Source: Terriglobus roseus (lineage in GTDB: Bacteria > Acidobacteriota > Terriglobia > Terriglobales > Acidobacteriaceae). From it: a DNA stretch of 64,000 bases. The notes under the pieces are model-generated. The model saw only the letters and a list, made by a program, of their open reading frames with translations. It was not told the origin of the DNA and searched no databases. The translations under genes were made by a program, and so were the position numbers. The DNA lies in contig NZ_FNSD01000001.1 in NCBI RefSeq assembly GCF_900105625.1, forward strand, positions 62,001-126,000, in the 5' to 3' direction. Shown piece after piece: positions 16,558 through 25,694 of the stretch (the first letter of the stretch is position 1; the number at the start of each line of letters is the position of its first letter).

Positions 16558-19500
16558 GTGGCCAAGTTTGCCCGAACCTTCACGGTTGCATTCACCCTCA
16601 TGGCCAGCGCCCTTTTCCAGTCCGGAAGGACCGTCTCATCCGCGCCGAAGGAGTCGCCTACTCCGAAGACAACTCCGGTCTCGGCTAAAGGGATTCCTGG
16701 TCAACAAGTCATGGGAGAGGGTCCATGGATCGCATCGTGCCGGTATTGGGCGGCCGTGTACCGTCCCGAGATCACAAAGGCCAATCCAAGTGCCACCACA
16801 GACGCCGCGGTGTCATCGATGCCTACGGCGGGGTGTGGCTCGCCGGAAGGCGTGGGCTGGAATATTCCGAGAGATGACGCCAAGGCCGGCAACACAGCGG
16901 CCTCGCCTGCCTCTGACATAACCTCCCTGATTGCCGTCGTTCCAGATCCTGTTCACAGCGGACTTTCGTTGGATTTCGACAGGACATTGGAGTCGGTCCT
17001 TCTTGCGGCGGCAGATGGACATTACCTGAGCGACTACTACTGGCTACCGTGGCAACATCGCAGCGAGTCAGCAAGTTCCGCTGCTCCATCGGATGAGCGG
17101 GATTCACAACGCGAGCGACTGCCTGGGCTGATTATCCTGCGCTATGTTCCAGAGACGAAGCAATGGCCCCGGAAGGAAAAACGAGCCTCCCCGTTGAAGA
17201 CGGGTGGCCCCGTCGCGCGTGCAACTGCCGATGACTCCTGGAAAAGCTATCGAAAGGTCGTATATCTCTTTCTGGTCGCTGAGACTCCAGCGCTTGGCAT
17301 CAATGGTGAGCAGTTACAGAATGCCTTGCGCTTCGAGGCGTATCTTCGCAATCGTCATCATGCTCATCTATCACTCCAGCACGACGGAGTGGATTCGACC
17401 GCGCCTCTTGAAACCGCAGAGACCCCACGGTTTGATCGATTAACGGGACGGGTTCACAGCCGCCTATCTTCGCGTGCACCGCTGGGTGGCACAACAGAAG
17501 TCCGAAATAGCGACAATGAAAAGACGACACGGGAAGGGAAGACTGCCGAAGTGCTCTCGGTGATTGGGCCGTCTTATTCCGGCACAGCCGCCTCACTTTA
17601 TGCAGGGTTGACGGCCAGTCTACCGGAGATGGGAAACCCCACGCTCTCGGTCATTGGAGTGACCAGTACGGCCATTGCCTCGCACGCGCTCGATCCGAAC
17701 GGGCAGGGCTCCTACCGATCATTTGGAGAGAATACCGGCTTTGAGCAGGACCGCTTTCTCGAAGCGCTCGTTCGGTCTGGGTTTGATCTGAGCCGGGTTG
17801 CCGTGCTGTCTGAGGCAGGCACCGTCTTCGGCTCAACGAGCGGAGAGACCGCCTCGAGTGCCTCAACGAAAACCTCAGGACGCGAGGGGGATCGCAATGA
17901 GTGTCCGACTGGCGAGCGGGGGTGTTACCGCCCCGGCGACAAGCCATTGAATAGCGTTGGCACGATCCTCAACCTGCGGTTTCCACGAGAGCTATCGGTG
18001 GTGCGCAACGCGATGGCCAGTGAGGTGAAAGGAGGAGCACCGACGCCATATCTCGGTTTCTCGCTCAAGGGCGATGCCGCGGACGATACGGTGGAGCATT
18101 TTTCAACGACGCAGACACCACTCTCCATCGAAGCGCAGTTGATGGCGATCGCAAATCAACTCAAGCGAGCACGGACACAGTTTGTGCTGATCTCCGCCTC
18201 TAACATTCTGGACGACGTATTCCTGGCAGACTTTCTGCACCGCGCCTGTCCTGATGCACGGATCGTCACATCGAGTGGCGGCGATCTTCTCTTTGAGCGG
18301 GAGGGTGAGAATGCGTCCTATGTTGGTTCGCTCTCGCTCTCACCGTATCTGCTGTCGTCACTTGACTTCACGCGGCGAACGCAGTGGCTGCACTCGGACT
18401 ATCACTCCGCGGAGATGTACAACGCGGCAAGCTTCGCATTCCGCAATTCGACTTCTCGTTCTGAGCCCGTCCTATCAGGCTATCTACGTCGCTCAAAGTC
18501 TCTTGCGGATGGAAAAACCCTGGTGAGCCAGATACCGCTGTGGGCTTCGGCCATCGGCGCGGACGGATACTACCCGCTTGGTCTTCTGAGTTGGTGCGGG
18601 AGTGACAGTTCGACCATCCTGCCAAGCATTTCGCTCGATCCAAAAGCGGGTGCGGCGCCCGCGCTGGCGCTCTGCACGGAAGACGACGTGCTGCCGCGAA
18701 AGGCGAATGCCGAACTGAACGACACGCAAGTGCGTGTTCCGGAATCGATTAACTCAAATTCAGGCATTGTTCCCGGCCTGCCATGGCAGATTCTTGCCGG
18801 CGTACTGTGCGTCGCATGTCTCATCCACACTGTCGGCCTGCTGGTGGCAGACCTATGGTCACCGTTCACACGGGATGTAGCCATTGACCAGAATGACTCA
18901 CCGCATCGACGAGCTGTCTATATCAACATCGGTGGATCGGTCCTGGCAGCGATGGCCTTCGTCGTTGCGTATCCTTTGCTGCGCGTAAGTCATTACTTTC
19001 ACGTAACACCGGGCTCCTTGTCGGTAGCCGCTGTGTTGATGTGCTGTGCCGCGTTTGTGTGCGTGTCAACCGCATGGAAGACCAGGCGTTACTTCTACCA
19101 TCCGAAATGCCGCCCTTACACCTTCTTCAATTTCGTTGCTGTGTTGGCACTCGCTGGGATCGTGCTCCTCTGGGCCCGCATCTGCAGCAGCGATACGTTG
19201 TATGGGTATCCAAATTTCGCGGGGCTCTATCATAGCTTCCGGTGTCTTCAGCCTTTCAGCGGCGTTAGTCCCATCTGCCCCGTGGTATTGGTGCTGTTTG
19301 CCTGGTATCTATGGGCTATCTATCAGACCGCAAGACTCCGGTTCTCGCATATTCACAGGCCGCGCCTTCCACGAAAGGTACCGGACGGTGCGAATCATGA
19401 AGCCTCTCCGATGTTTGTTCCGGACGATGTTCTGGAAGCGTGTGAGACGCCAAGGAGCACCTGTCTTTACGCAGACATGACGAGCTTGCTCATCACTCGT

Positions 19501-20706
19501 GAGATCGCCGCGCGCTTTCTGAGTAAGTCGTTCCATCGCTGGCTCGATACCGCGCTTGGATGTGTCTACGTGGTCCTCTTTCTTGGATGTCTCGTCTTGT
19601 TCCGAATTCACGGGCTTGATCGATTTGTCTTCAGGCCTGTCCTGTTTTCGTGGGGGCCGACGCTCTACGAAGCTCTTCTGAAGGCCCTCTTCTTCCCGCT
19701 ATTGATGGTGGCTCTCTCGGGTTGGCTGCGGGTGCTTTTCGTCTGGACGGCACTGAATCGCGGGTTGCTGGAACCCTTGGAGCGTATGCCAATCCGCTTC
19801 GCTTTTGATCGTTATAAGAGCGGCGGCTGGATGAGCATGCTCCGACAGAAAGGTCTGCATATTCGCTGGCGTGAGATGTCCCGGTCCACGGAGACCATCC
19901 GCCAGATCGTCCGCCATCCTGAACTCGCGCAGGATCCCCAACTGCAGTCAGAACTTCTGGCTCAGCATCAGATCATCAATCTGCAGATTCATAATCTGAT
20001 GAAGAGTATTGGCAGCGGCAAGAGATCCGCCTCTGGGTTGATCCCGGCGAGTGCGGCTGCTGTGGATGTAGAGGAACAATCATGTCCGTCGGAACAGCTT
20101 TGGGATATGCCCAAGGACTGCGCGGACACGTGCAGCATCTTTCACATTGAATCTGGCTACGCGGAGTTCAGCACGCTACTGGTTGGACGATACCTGATGG
20201 AACGCTGGGGTAAGAGAGTCGGTGGTGTCAATGACCCAGCACCGACGACAAAGCAGGACAAAGCCAATACAGACGAAGGGGTGACGGCTCCTGTTTCGCT
20301 GGAACAGCTTGCCGAGGACCTGATTGTCATTCGCTATGTCGCGCTGATTCGGGCGGTCCTACTCAACATCCGGTATCAGATGCTGATTGTCGGGAACACC
20401 TTCGTTCTTGCACTTATTGCGTGGAACTCATTTCCCTTTGAGCCACACGCCTTTATGGACTGGGGCTTCACGTTCCTGCTGGGCGCGCTCAGCGTGGGCT
20501 TCATTGGAGTCTTCGCCCAGATGCATCGCAGTGCAATTCTGAGCCGAATCACGGACACCACTCCCAACGAACTCGGATCGGATTTTTACCTCCGGATCGC
20601 CACTTTCGGCGCGGTCCCGCTGCTCACCTGGATTGCCTACGAGTTCCCGCAGATTGGAGGCACTGTCTACAAGTTGCTGCAGCCCGGCTTGCAGGGGATG
20701 AAGTAA
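16558..20706 (+). CDS. giant sensor-like protein: PBP-like domain plus about ten membrane helices
   Basis: 1382 aa. A signal-like N-terminus (FTVAFTLMASALFQ) leads to a periplasmic region of about 700 residues. Residues 320-700 resemble a type I periplasmic binding protein of the branched-chain amino acid group: VLSVIGPSYSGTAASLYAGL, LSVIGVTSTAIASHAL, SYRSFGENTGFEQDRFLEAL, VAVLSEAGTVFG, then a second lobe with FVLISASNILDDVFLADFL. From about residue 740 about ten membrane helices follow, interrupted by a charged helical cytoplasmic stretch (about 1100-1180). No kinase, GGDEF, ABC or channel signature is recognised. The GTG at 16558 has GGGAG 7 nt upstream; a TTG six bases earlier is too close. 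Separate promoter from the DNase II gene. Confidence 0.75.
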   Translation: MAKFARTFTVAFTLMASALFQSGRTVSSAPKESPTPKTTPVSAKGIPGQQVMGEGPWIASCRYWAAVYRPEITKANPSATTDAAVSSMPTAGCGSPEGVGWNIPRDDAKAGNTAASPASDITSLIAVVPDPVHSGLSLDFDRTLESVLLAAADGHYLSDYYWLPWQHRSESASSAAPSDERDSQRERLPGLIILRYVPETKQWPRKEKRASPLKTGGPVARATADDSWKSYRKVVYLFLVAETPALGINGEQLQNALRFEAYLRNRHHAHLSLQHDGVDSTAPLETAETPRFDRLTGRVHSRLSSRAPLGGTTEVRNSDNEKTTREGKTAEVLSVIGPSYSGTAASLYAGLTASLPEMGNPTLSVIGVTSTAIASHALDPNGQGSYRSFGENTGFEQDRFLEALVRSGFDLSRVAVLSEAGTVFGSTSGETASSASTKTSGREGDRNECPTGERGCYRPGDKPLNSVGTILNLRFPRELSVVRNAMASEVKGGAPTPYLGFSLKGDAADDTVEHFSTTQTPLSIEAQLMAIANQLKRARTQFVLISASNILDDVFLADFLHRACPDARIVTSSGGDLLFEREGENASYVGSLSLSPYLLSSLDFTRRTQWLHSDYHSAEMYNAASFAFRNSTSRSEPVLSGYLRRSKSLADGKTLVSQIPLWASAIGADGYYPLGLLSWCGSDSSTILPSISLDPKAGAAPALALCTEDDVLPRKANAELNDTQVRVPESINSNSGIVPGLPWQILAGVLCVACLIHTVGLLVADLWSPFTRDVAIDQNDSPHRRAVYINIGGSVLAAMAFVVAYPLLRVSHYFHVTPGSLSVAAVLMCCAAFVCVSTAWKTRRYFYHPKCRPYTFFNFVAVLALAGIVLLWARICSSDTLYGYPNFAGLYHSFRCLQPFSGVSPICPVVLVLFAWYLWAIYQTARLRFSHIHRPRLPRKVPDGANHEASPMFVPDDVLEACETPRSTCLYADMTSLLITREIAARFLSKSFHRWLDTALGCVYVVLFLGCLVLFRIHGLDRFVFRPVLFSWGPTLYEALLKALFFPLLMVALSGWLRVLFVWTALNRGLLEPLERMPIRFAFDRYKSGGWMSMLRQKGLHIRWREMSRSTETIRQIVRHPELAQDPQLQSELLAQHQIINLQIHNLMKSIGSGKRSASGLIPASAAAVDVEEQSCPSEQLWDMPKDCADTCSIFHIESGYAEFSTLLVGRYLMERWGKRVGGVNDPAPTTKQDKANTDEGVTAPVSLEQLAEDLIVIRYVALIRAVLLNIRYQMLIVGNTFVLALIAWNSFPFEPHAFMDWGFTFLLGALSVGFIGVFAQMHRSAILSRITDTTPNELGSDFYLRIATFGAVPLLTWIAYEFPQIGGTVYKLLQPGLQGMK

Positions 20707-20750
20707 AGCTCACGCCACGTGTGTTTCACGGCGGAGAGGCGACGGTGCCG

Positions 20751-21608
20751 TTAGTAGGTGATGGTTGCGGTGATGGAGTCGGAATAGTTTCCAATAGGAA
20801 CGATCTGACCGGCCGGTATCTTTCCGTACACCGTGATCGGTTGCAGCAAGCCGGTCGCTACGCCAGTGAGCGTGTCGGAACCGCTGGTCGCTCCCCAGTT
20901 GAGTGTCATGGCAGCATCGCGGTATAAGCCGTATGAGAGCATCCCCCCGTTTGGGCCCGCCATCTTCCGTGCACTGGGCGTTGCACCGGTCGTTGTCCCT
21001 GCACTGAGCGCGATGTCATAGGTGATGTTGGCGGTGCATGTAAGTGAGATGGTCGATGTGCTGGCGATGGCACTACCTCCGTAACTTCCAAAGGCCATCG
21101 ATGTTGAAAGCACAACGCAAAGCCCTGTCGCATTCGCGATCACTGGCACGTTTACGGAGTACGTTCCCCGGTTCGAAGTCACACTCACGGTCACGGCGTC
21201 TGTGTATTCGCCTTGCGGTGACGGTTGGCCTTGCAGCAGGACAGGATAGATATTGAAGCGCTGGACGCTGCCTGTACCCACACCGGCGACCACGTCTGTT
21301 CCAATCTCACTGCCCCAGTTCACGCTGTGTGCGGCGTCCTGGAAGAGCTGATAATTCAACTTGGCACCGCGGCTCCCTCGCATCGCGCGAACTGAATTCG
21401 ACGCGCCACCAGCGTTGCTCCTGAGACCGATGGTGTACGAAGTGGAGGGAGGGCATACCACGGAGACAGGTGTGACGCCTGTGGCAACGCGCGAGCCGGC
21501 ATAGGTTCCAAGGTGAATGGCTGGCACCGAGATCGAACACGGAGGATTCTGAGCGATTGCCGCAGGCGCCAGGAGGAGGCAGAGCCATAGGAGCAAGTGG
21601 TGTCTCAA
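20751..21608 (-). CDS. two-domain spore-coat-U (SCPU) protein, probable pilus tip adhesin
   Basis: About 285 aa, exported (LLLWLCLLLAPAAIAQ). Two tandem SCPU domains, each starting with a Cys near a first beta-strand (CSISVPAIHLGTYAG and LCVVLSTSMAFGSYGG) and each ending with the Y-x-D-x-(V/I)-x-V/I-x-(V/I) strand (EYTDAVTVSV, NYSDSITATITY). This is the architecture of the CsuE tip adhesin in archaic chaperone-usher pili. I place the start at the TTG at 21608: AAGGAG lies 8 nt upstream and the TTGA overlaps the usher stop, indicating translational coupling. Last gene of the pilus operon. Confidence 0.85.
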   Translation of the reverse strand: MRHHLLLWLCLLLAPAAIAQNPPCSISVPAIHLGTYAGSRVATGVTPVSVVCPPSTSYTIGLRSNAGGASNSVRAMRGSRGAKLNYQLFQDAAHSVNWGSEIGTDVVAGVGTGSVQRFNIYPVLLQGQPSPQGEYTDAVTVSVTSNRGTYSVNVPVIANATGLCVVLSTSMAFGSYGGSAIASTSTISLTCTANITYDIALSAGTTTGATPSARKMAGPNGGMLSYGLYRDAAMTLNWGATSGSDTLTGVATGLLQPITVYGKIPAGQIVPIGNYSDSITATITY

Positions 21609-23944
21609 TGTGTGCGCTCCTTGCAAGGGAAGGGGCCGAGCAGTGGGATGTCTCCGGGAGTCGGCTTGTAGGAGAAGCTTACTGTGCAGTGTTGGCCATC
21701 GGGCATCACGACGTCCAGTTCGTTCTTTGGTTCGAGGTCTTGAAGGAAGACACTGCCGTCATAGCCTACCGTCACAGCAGTTTTCGTCGACCGAAGGGTT
21801 GCCATGCTACCCACCGGCTCGGGAATGCCCGTGCTGTCGGTGATGTGGAGCAGCGCGCTATGACCAGCGCGGATCTTGAAGCGAACGATGACCCCGGAAA
21901 GGTCTCGTGGACGAAACGTTTGCGCGGCGTTCTCAATGGTTGCATCGATTGGAATGCCGGTCGGATCGATGGACAGGTGGTTCGGTTGGAACGACCGCAC
22001 ATTGGCAATCAACAGCTTGCCCGATCGTCCGGTGTCGCCCACGGGTCGGTTCTCTTCGAAAATCTTCACGTGACGCTCGGAGCCGGTGTCCACCACGGCG
22101 AAGCTGTCGAATATCTCGTTTGAGGCGAAGATCCTGCGGTCAACCAGCGAAAGCGCGCCCTGGGTCTCGACCCGGCCAGTCACCACACCGAGCGTCTGAT
22201 CGACGCCTCCGACGATGTAGCCAAGGTGAGACCGATATTGCACTTCGGCGAACTGATGATTGAAACTGCCCGCCTGGACATAAGCGCCGTAGCCCCACTG
22301 ACCTACGTCTGTCGCTGGTCGCCGCACCTGGATCTGTCCGCTGCCGTCCGAGGTGCCGGAGATGTCAACGGATACCCGCGAACCAAAGGCAAAGGTTATT
22401 CCACCCTGGAAGCCCTGACTGTTGTTACCACCGCCAATGCTACGAAACTCATTGGCATAGACCGTGACATGGCGAACCTGGACCGAGTAGTTGGCTGACA
22501 CGATGCGATTGCGCTGCGCCAGTTGCTGGGCAGAGAGGGATGCGTTGTAGTAGGACTCCTGGTTGACATCACCATAGGCCGCGCCGAAGGTACCGTAGTG
22601 TCGTGTGGTGTAGCCGATGTTGCCGCTGATCTGCGACCGTGCGATGGGCGCGTTGTTCAGCGCGGCGATGTCGGTATAGTCCTTACGCGTCAGCATGGCA
22701 TAGGCGCCGATACTAAACACTCGTCCGATACGCTCTGCCCCCAGCGATACCTGCTGCCCGTTGTGGCCATCGCCCAGACTTGAAGCAAACGAGGCCCGGA
22801 TGGTGCCAAGAGATCCAATGCGTACGATCCCACCGACACCAGGCGCGACCAAACCCTGGGCACCCTCTACCTTGCCTTCCACTGTGAAGTACGGGCTCAG
22901 TCCGCGACGATAGATGGCAGAGCCGGCAGCGTCGCCGTAGTGGTTGCTTTTATTGCCCCAGTCCAGGCGGACCAGACCAGCTTCCACAGCAAAAGTCTGT
23001 AACTTGGGCGCCAGCATCGCGGTACTCGCGTAGAAACGTTGTGTCACTGTCACTTGTTGCCCAAGCGCGTTCGTCACAGTAAGCGCGATGTTTCCAGCAC
23101 CCATTACGACTGGCAGTTGCGGCACCTGGAATGGTCCAGGCTCAACCTGCTGCGATAGAACCTGTGTTCCGTCAGCGAGGACATTGATGGTGGATGGGAC
23201 CGCTGCTGAACCGCGCACACTTGGAAGCGGGAAAGTTACAAGGTCAGGCCGTGTGCTGAAGTCAGAGCGAAGCTGTAAGCCCGTCAGATGTACTGGTCTT
23301 GTCCACGACAATCCTGTCGTAACGAAGTCACCCACGCTGTAACGCCGCATCGTGTCCACGTCCGCGTACTGATAGGTCGTGTCGAGCCGGACGGCGGCAT
23401 TCGGGCCGTACGGCCCGGGCACTCCGCCGGCGTAACCCAGCCAGCTTGAAGAGATACTCCCTCGGGGAAAAAACGCTCTTACATTCACCTGCCCGTTCAC
23501 GCCGCTATTGGAACTGGCCAAGGTGCTCAGCAGGTCATAGTTCAGGGTCACGCCAGCCGAGCTCTCGACGTTGCGATGCATCTCGGGATCCGCGGGATTA
23601 TCGAGCGTCAAATCGGAAGGCTTCAACGAGCGGCCATCGGTACTTAGGAACAGCACCTGCGCCTGCGTGTCGATGTGCCATACCGCCAGAGGAATCTTGT
23701 GAAGGTCCGTCCACTCAGACGTGCTGCCGGGAATCAGCAGACCCAGATCGCGTAGATCTTCCGTCCGCGCGAGAAGTGTGTCGTCATGTTGCGTGAACTC
23801 GACGATCTTGTGAGTCGCGCGACCGTCGACATTGACTTCCAGCAGCAGAGACTGGTCTTGACCGAAGCATGATCTGGAAGAGAAAACGCACATCAGAAAC
23901 AACAGACCACCCAGCAGCCAAGGCTGGTGGCACGATCTGATCAT
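21605..23944 (-). CDS. outer membrane usher of chaperone-usher pilus
   Basis: 779-aa usher (CsuD/FimD class). Signal peptide (LLGGLLFLMCVFSSRSCFGQ), N-terminal chaperone-binding domain, 24-strand pore with plug (for example FTVEGKVEGAQG and ASFASSLGDGHNGQQ repeats of GSLG-type strands), then C-terminal domains with the GYDGSVFLQDL and CTVSFSYKP elements. It binds chaperone-subunit complexes and secretes and assembles the pilus. It overlaps the chaperone stop by ATGA and the adhesin start by TTGA, so the three are a tightly coupled operon. Confidence 0.92.
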   Translation of the reverse strand: MIRSCHQPWLLGGLLFLMCVFSSRSCFGQDQSLLLEVNVDGRATHKIVEFTQHDDTLLARTEDLRDLGLLIPGSTSEWTDLHKIPLAVWHIDTQAQVLFLSTDGRSLKPSDLTLDNPADPEMHRNVESSAGVTLNYDLLSTLASSNSGVNGQVNVRAFFPRGSISSSWLGYAGGVPGPYGPNAAVRLDTTYQYADVDTMRRYSVGDFVTTGLSWTRPVHLTGLQLRSDFSTRPDLVTFPLPSVRGSAAVPSTINVLADGTQVLSQQVEPGPFQVPQLPVVMGAGNIALTVTNALGQQVTVTQRFYASTAMLAPKLQTFAVEAGLVRLDWGNKSNHYGDAAGSAIYRRGLSPYFTVEGKVEGAQGLVAPGVGGIVRIGSLGTIRASFASSLGDGHNGQQVSLGAERIGRVFSIGAYAMLTRKDYTDIAALNNAPIARSQISGNIGYTTRHYGTFGAAYGDVNQESYYNASLSAQQLAQRNRIVSANYSVQVRHVTVYANEFRSIGGGNNSQGFQGGITFAFGSRVSVDISGTSDGSGQIQVRRPATDVGQWGYGAYVQAGSFNHQFAEVQYRSHLGYIVGGVDQTLGVVTGRVETQGALSLVDRRIFASNEIFDSFAVVDTGSERHVKIFEENRPVGDTGRSGKLLIANVRSFQPNHLSIDPTGIPIDATIENAAQTFRPRDLSGVIVRFKIRAGHSALLHITDSTGIPEPVGSMATLRSTKTAVTVGYDGSVFLQDLEPKNELDVVMPDGQHCTVSFSYKPTPGDIPLLGPFPCKERTH

Positions 23945-24720
23945 GGTTGCTTGATCACGCGAACCTGTCGCACAAGGCCTCCCACATCTGTCTGCGCGGT
24001 CAGCGAGAAAGTGGCGGGGAGATCGTGGGAAGAGCCTTCAGCCTCAATAGGCCAACGTCGCTCTGCACCTGCAAGCACGTAGGGAAGTCCCGGTACGGCG
24101 GTCTTCCATGTGGTGCCATCCGGGGCTTTCAGATGGATGTCACGGACGGAATCGTGCCGCTGACCGCGATTTGTCACAACCAGGAATGACTTGCCCTCGT
24201 GATCGCCTTCCACGCGGAAATCGAACTCGGGAGCCGCATGCACATCGGATTCGACAAAAACCGGAATAGAAAGCCGCAGCAGTACAGCGATGCCTTTTGG
24301 CCGGGACGGCGACGGTAGTTGGTCAAGCAGTAATCGGTAAGTCGTCTCGCGGCCAGCAGTGGGTTGGCGCATGGCGACACGGACCACCTGGCTTTCACCT
24401 GGTTGGATCGTGGCCATCGGTGGGCTGATCAACATGGCGTCTGTGGCCTTCAACGGATCGTCATTCCCATCCTGGTTCCACGTGAAGGCGCGGCCTTGCA
24501 CTGTGATCGCTTCTGTAGAAGGGTTCTTCAGGGTGAGCGTGGCGATCTTCTGTCCGGGCAGAAGCACTACGTTGACGGGCTGCACCGCCAACGTCTGAGC
24601 GTGCGCAGTGCCCAGCGCGATCAAGAGCGGCGTCAGACCGAACAGAGATACGGTGACGGCACGGCAGCGCCGCCTCAGTCGTTGGGCGACGTTTGCCACT
24701 CGTTGTGAAGTTATGATCAT
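23941..24720 (-). CDS. periplasmic pilus chaperone
   Basis: About 259-aa periplasmic chaperone (CsuC/PapD class). After the signal region (VSLFGLTPLLIALGTAHAQ) it shows the two Ig-like domains: VQPVNVVLLPGQKIATLTLKNPS, ISPPMATIQPGESQVVRVA with the TTYRLLLDQLP strand, and the conserved Arg/Lys pocket implied by RVAMRQP. It caps pilin subunits by donor-strand complementation and hands them to the usher. The ATG at 24720 is chosen so that the signal peptide is near the start; a longer frame exists to 24801 but overlaps the stem-loop after the pilin gene. Confidence 0.88.
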   Translation of the reverse strand: MIITSQRVANVAQRLRRRCRAVTVSLFGLTPLLIALGTAHAQTLAVQPVNVVLLPGQKIATLTLKNPSTEAITVQGRAFTWNQDGNDDPLKATDAMLISPPMATIQPGESQVVRVAMRQPTAGRETTYRLLLDQLPSPSRPKGIAVLLRLSIPVFVESDVHAAPEFDFRVEGDHEGKSFLVVTNRGQRHDSVRDIHLKAPDGTTWKTAVPGLPYVLAGAERRWPIEAEGSSHDLPATFSLTAQTDVGGLVRQVRVIKQP

Positions 24721-24785
24721 CGCGGCAACACTATTAGGTTTGGAGAAAGAGGTGGACGGCCTGGATCGACCGCGCACAGGGATCG

Positions 24786-24836
24786 GTACGGCCCCCATCA
24801 AAATCGTGCCGGGGCACTGCGCAGATGGGGCCGTAC
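24786..24836 (-). terminator. strong stem-loop between pilin and chaperone genes
   Basis: GTACGGCC(C)CCATC at 24786-24799 pairs with GATGGGGCCGTAC at 24824-24836 with one bulged C; a nested GTGCC/GGCAC hairpin lies in the loop (about 24106 bases from nothing else relevant; positions 24806-24816). No T-run follows on the minus strand, so it may be a partial terminator or an mRNA-stabilising structure that raises pilin output over chaperone and usher. Confidence 0.55.
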
Positions 24837-24847
24837 GACAAGCGACC

Positions 24848-25360
24848 TTAATAGGTGACCGTTACAGTGATCGTGTCGGTGTAGTTGTCGATTGCTCCAA
24901 CCGTGCCAGCGGCAATCTGTCCGTAGACGGTAGCTGTCTGAGGCAGGCCGGTGCCGACGACGGCAGCGGGAGTATCCGTCCCCGGAGTGTTACCCCAATT
25001 CACAGTATGAGCCGAGTCCTGATACAAGCCGTATGCCAGGAGATTGGAAGCCGTTCCTCCCGTCATTTTACGCGCAGTGACCGACGCTCCGGTGCCGGTT
25101 CCGGCGCTCAATCCCGTTGTATAACTTGTCGTTGCCGTGCAGGATACAGTCAAGGTGCCGGTGGCGTTAGCCGCGGCTGCGCCTACGGGGTTGTAAGTGC
25201 CGAAGGCGACCGAAGTCGCACTTACAACGCAGGCCTTGATGACATTCGCGGAAACACCAAATGTTGTCGTGGCCGTAAGTGCAGATGCTGTAGGGGATGT
25301 CGCTGGAAGCAGCATCGCAAACGAGAGGGCTGCCAGGGGAAGGGGACGCAGACGGATCAT
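24848..25360 (-). CDS. SCPU-domain major pilin (CsuA/B-like)
   Basis: About 170-aa exported subunit. Signal peptide (PLPLAALSFAMLLPATSPTASA) then one SCPU domain: FGVSANVIKACVVSATSVAFGTYNP with the domain Cys, a second Cys in LTVSCTATTSY, YGLYQDSAHTVNWGN, and the closing NYTDTITVTVTY. A single-domain SCPU protein at the head of a chaperone-usher operon is the expected major shaft subunit. The ATG at 25360 follows AAGG by a normal distance; an in-frame start at 25414 only lengthens the signal peptide. Confidence 0.85.
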   Translation of the reverse strand: MIRLRPLPLAALSFAMLLPATSPTASALTATTTFGVSANVIKACVVSATSVAFGTYNPVGAAAANATGTLTVSCTATTSYTTGLSAGTGTGASVTARKMTGGTASNLLAYGLYQDSAHTVNWGNTPGTDTPAAVVGTGLPQTATVYGQIAAGTVGAIDNYTDTITVTVTY

Positions 25361-25657
25361 GGAAAGCCTTGTCAATCGGGGGATTGTGTCTCCGATCCAG
25401 TCTGAAACATTCACGCTGAATACCGACGAGAATGGCCCTTATCCGGGGGAGCGATCCAGAGATTATCACTCTCATTTCAGATAACAATCCCCCATGCCTC
25501 AGAGTGATATCAAAATGAAACAAAACAATGCAGGCACGAATTTATAGCAGGAGACGTTTATGGCAGGGTCTGCATCCCCCCGCCTACGTCGAAAGGGGTA
25601 GGCCAGCTAACCTTCCGTGTAAGAGCTAACCCGGCTCACCTGTGGACGATGACGAGT

Positions 25658-25686
25658 GTGCGGGGACTATATCGATCCCCGCACAA
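25658..25686 (-). terminator. hairpin downstream of the TonB receptor gene
   Basis: Perfect 10-bp inverted repeat TGTGCGGGGA / TCCCCGCACA with a 9-nt loop, just past the receptor stop codon. There is no clear T-run on either strand, so it may act as a stability element or weak terminator. Confidence 0.6.
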
Positions 25687-25694
25687 ACTTAGCT

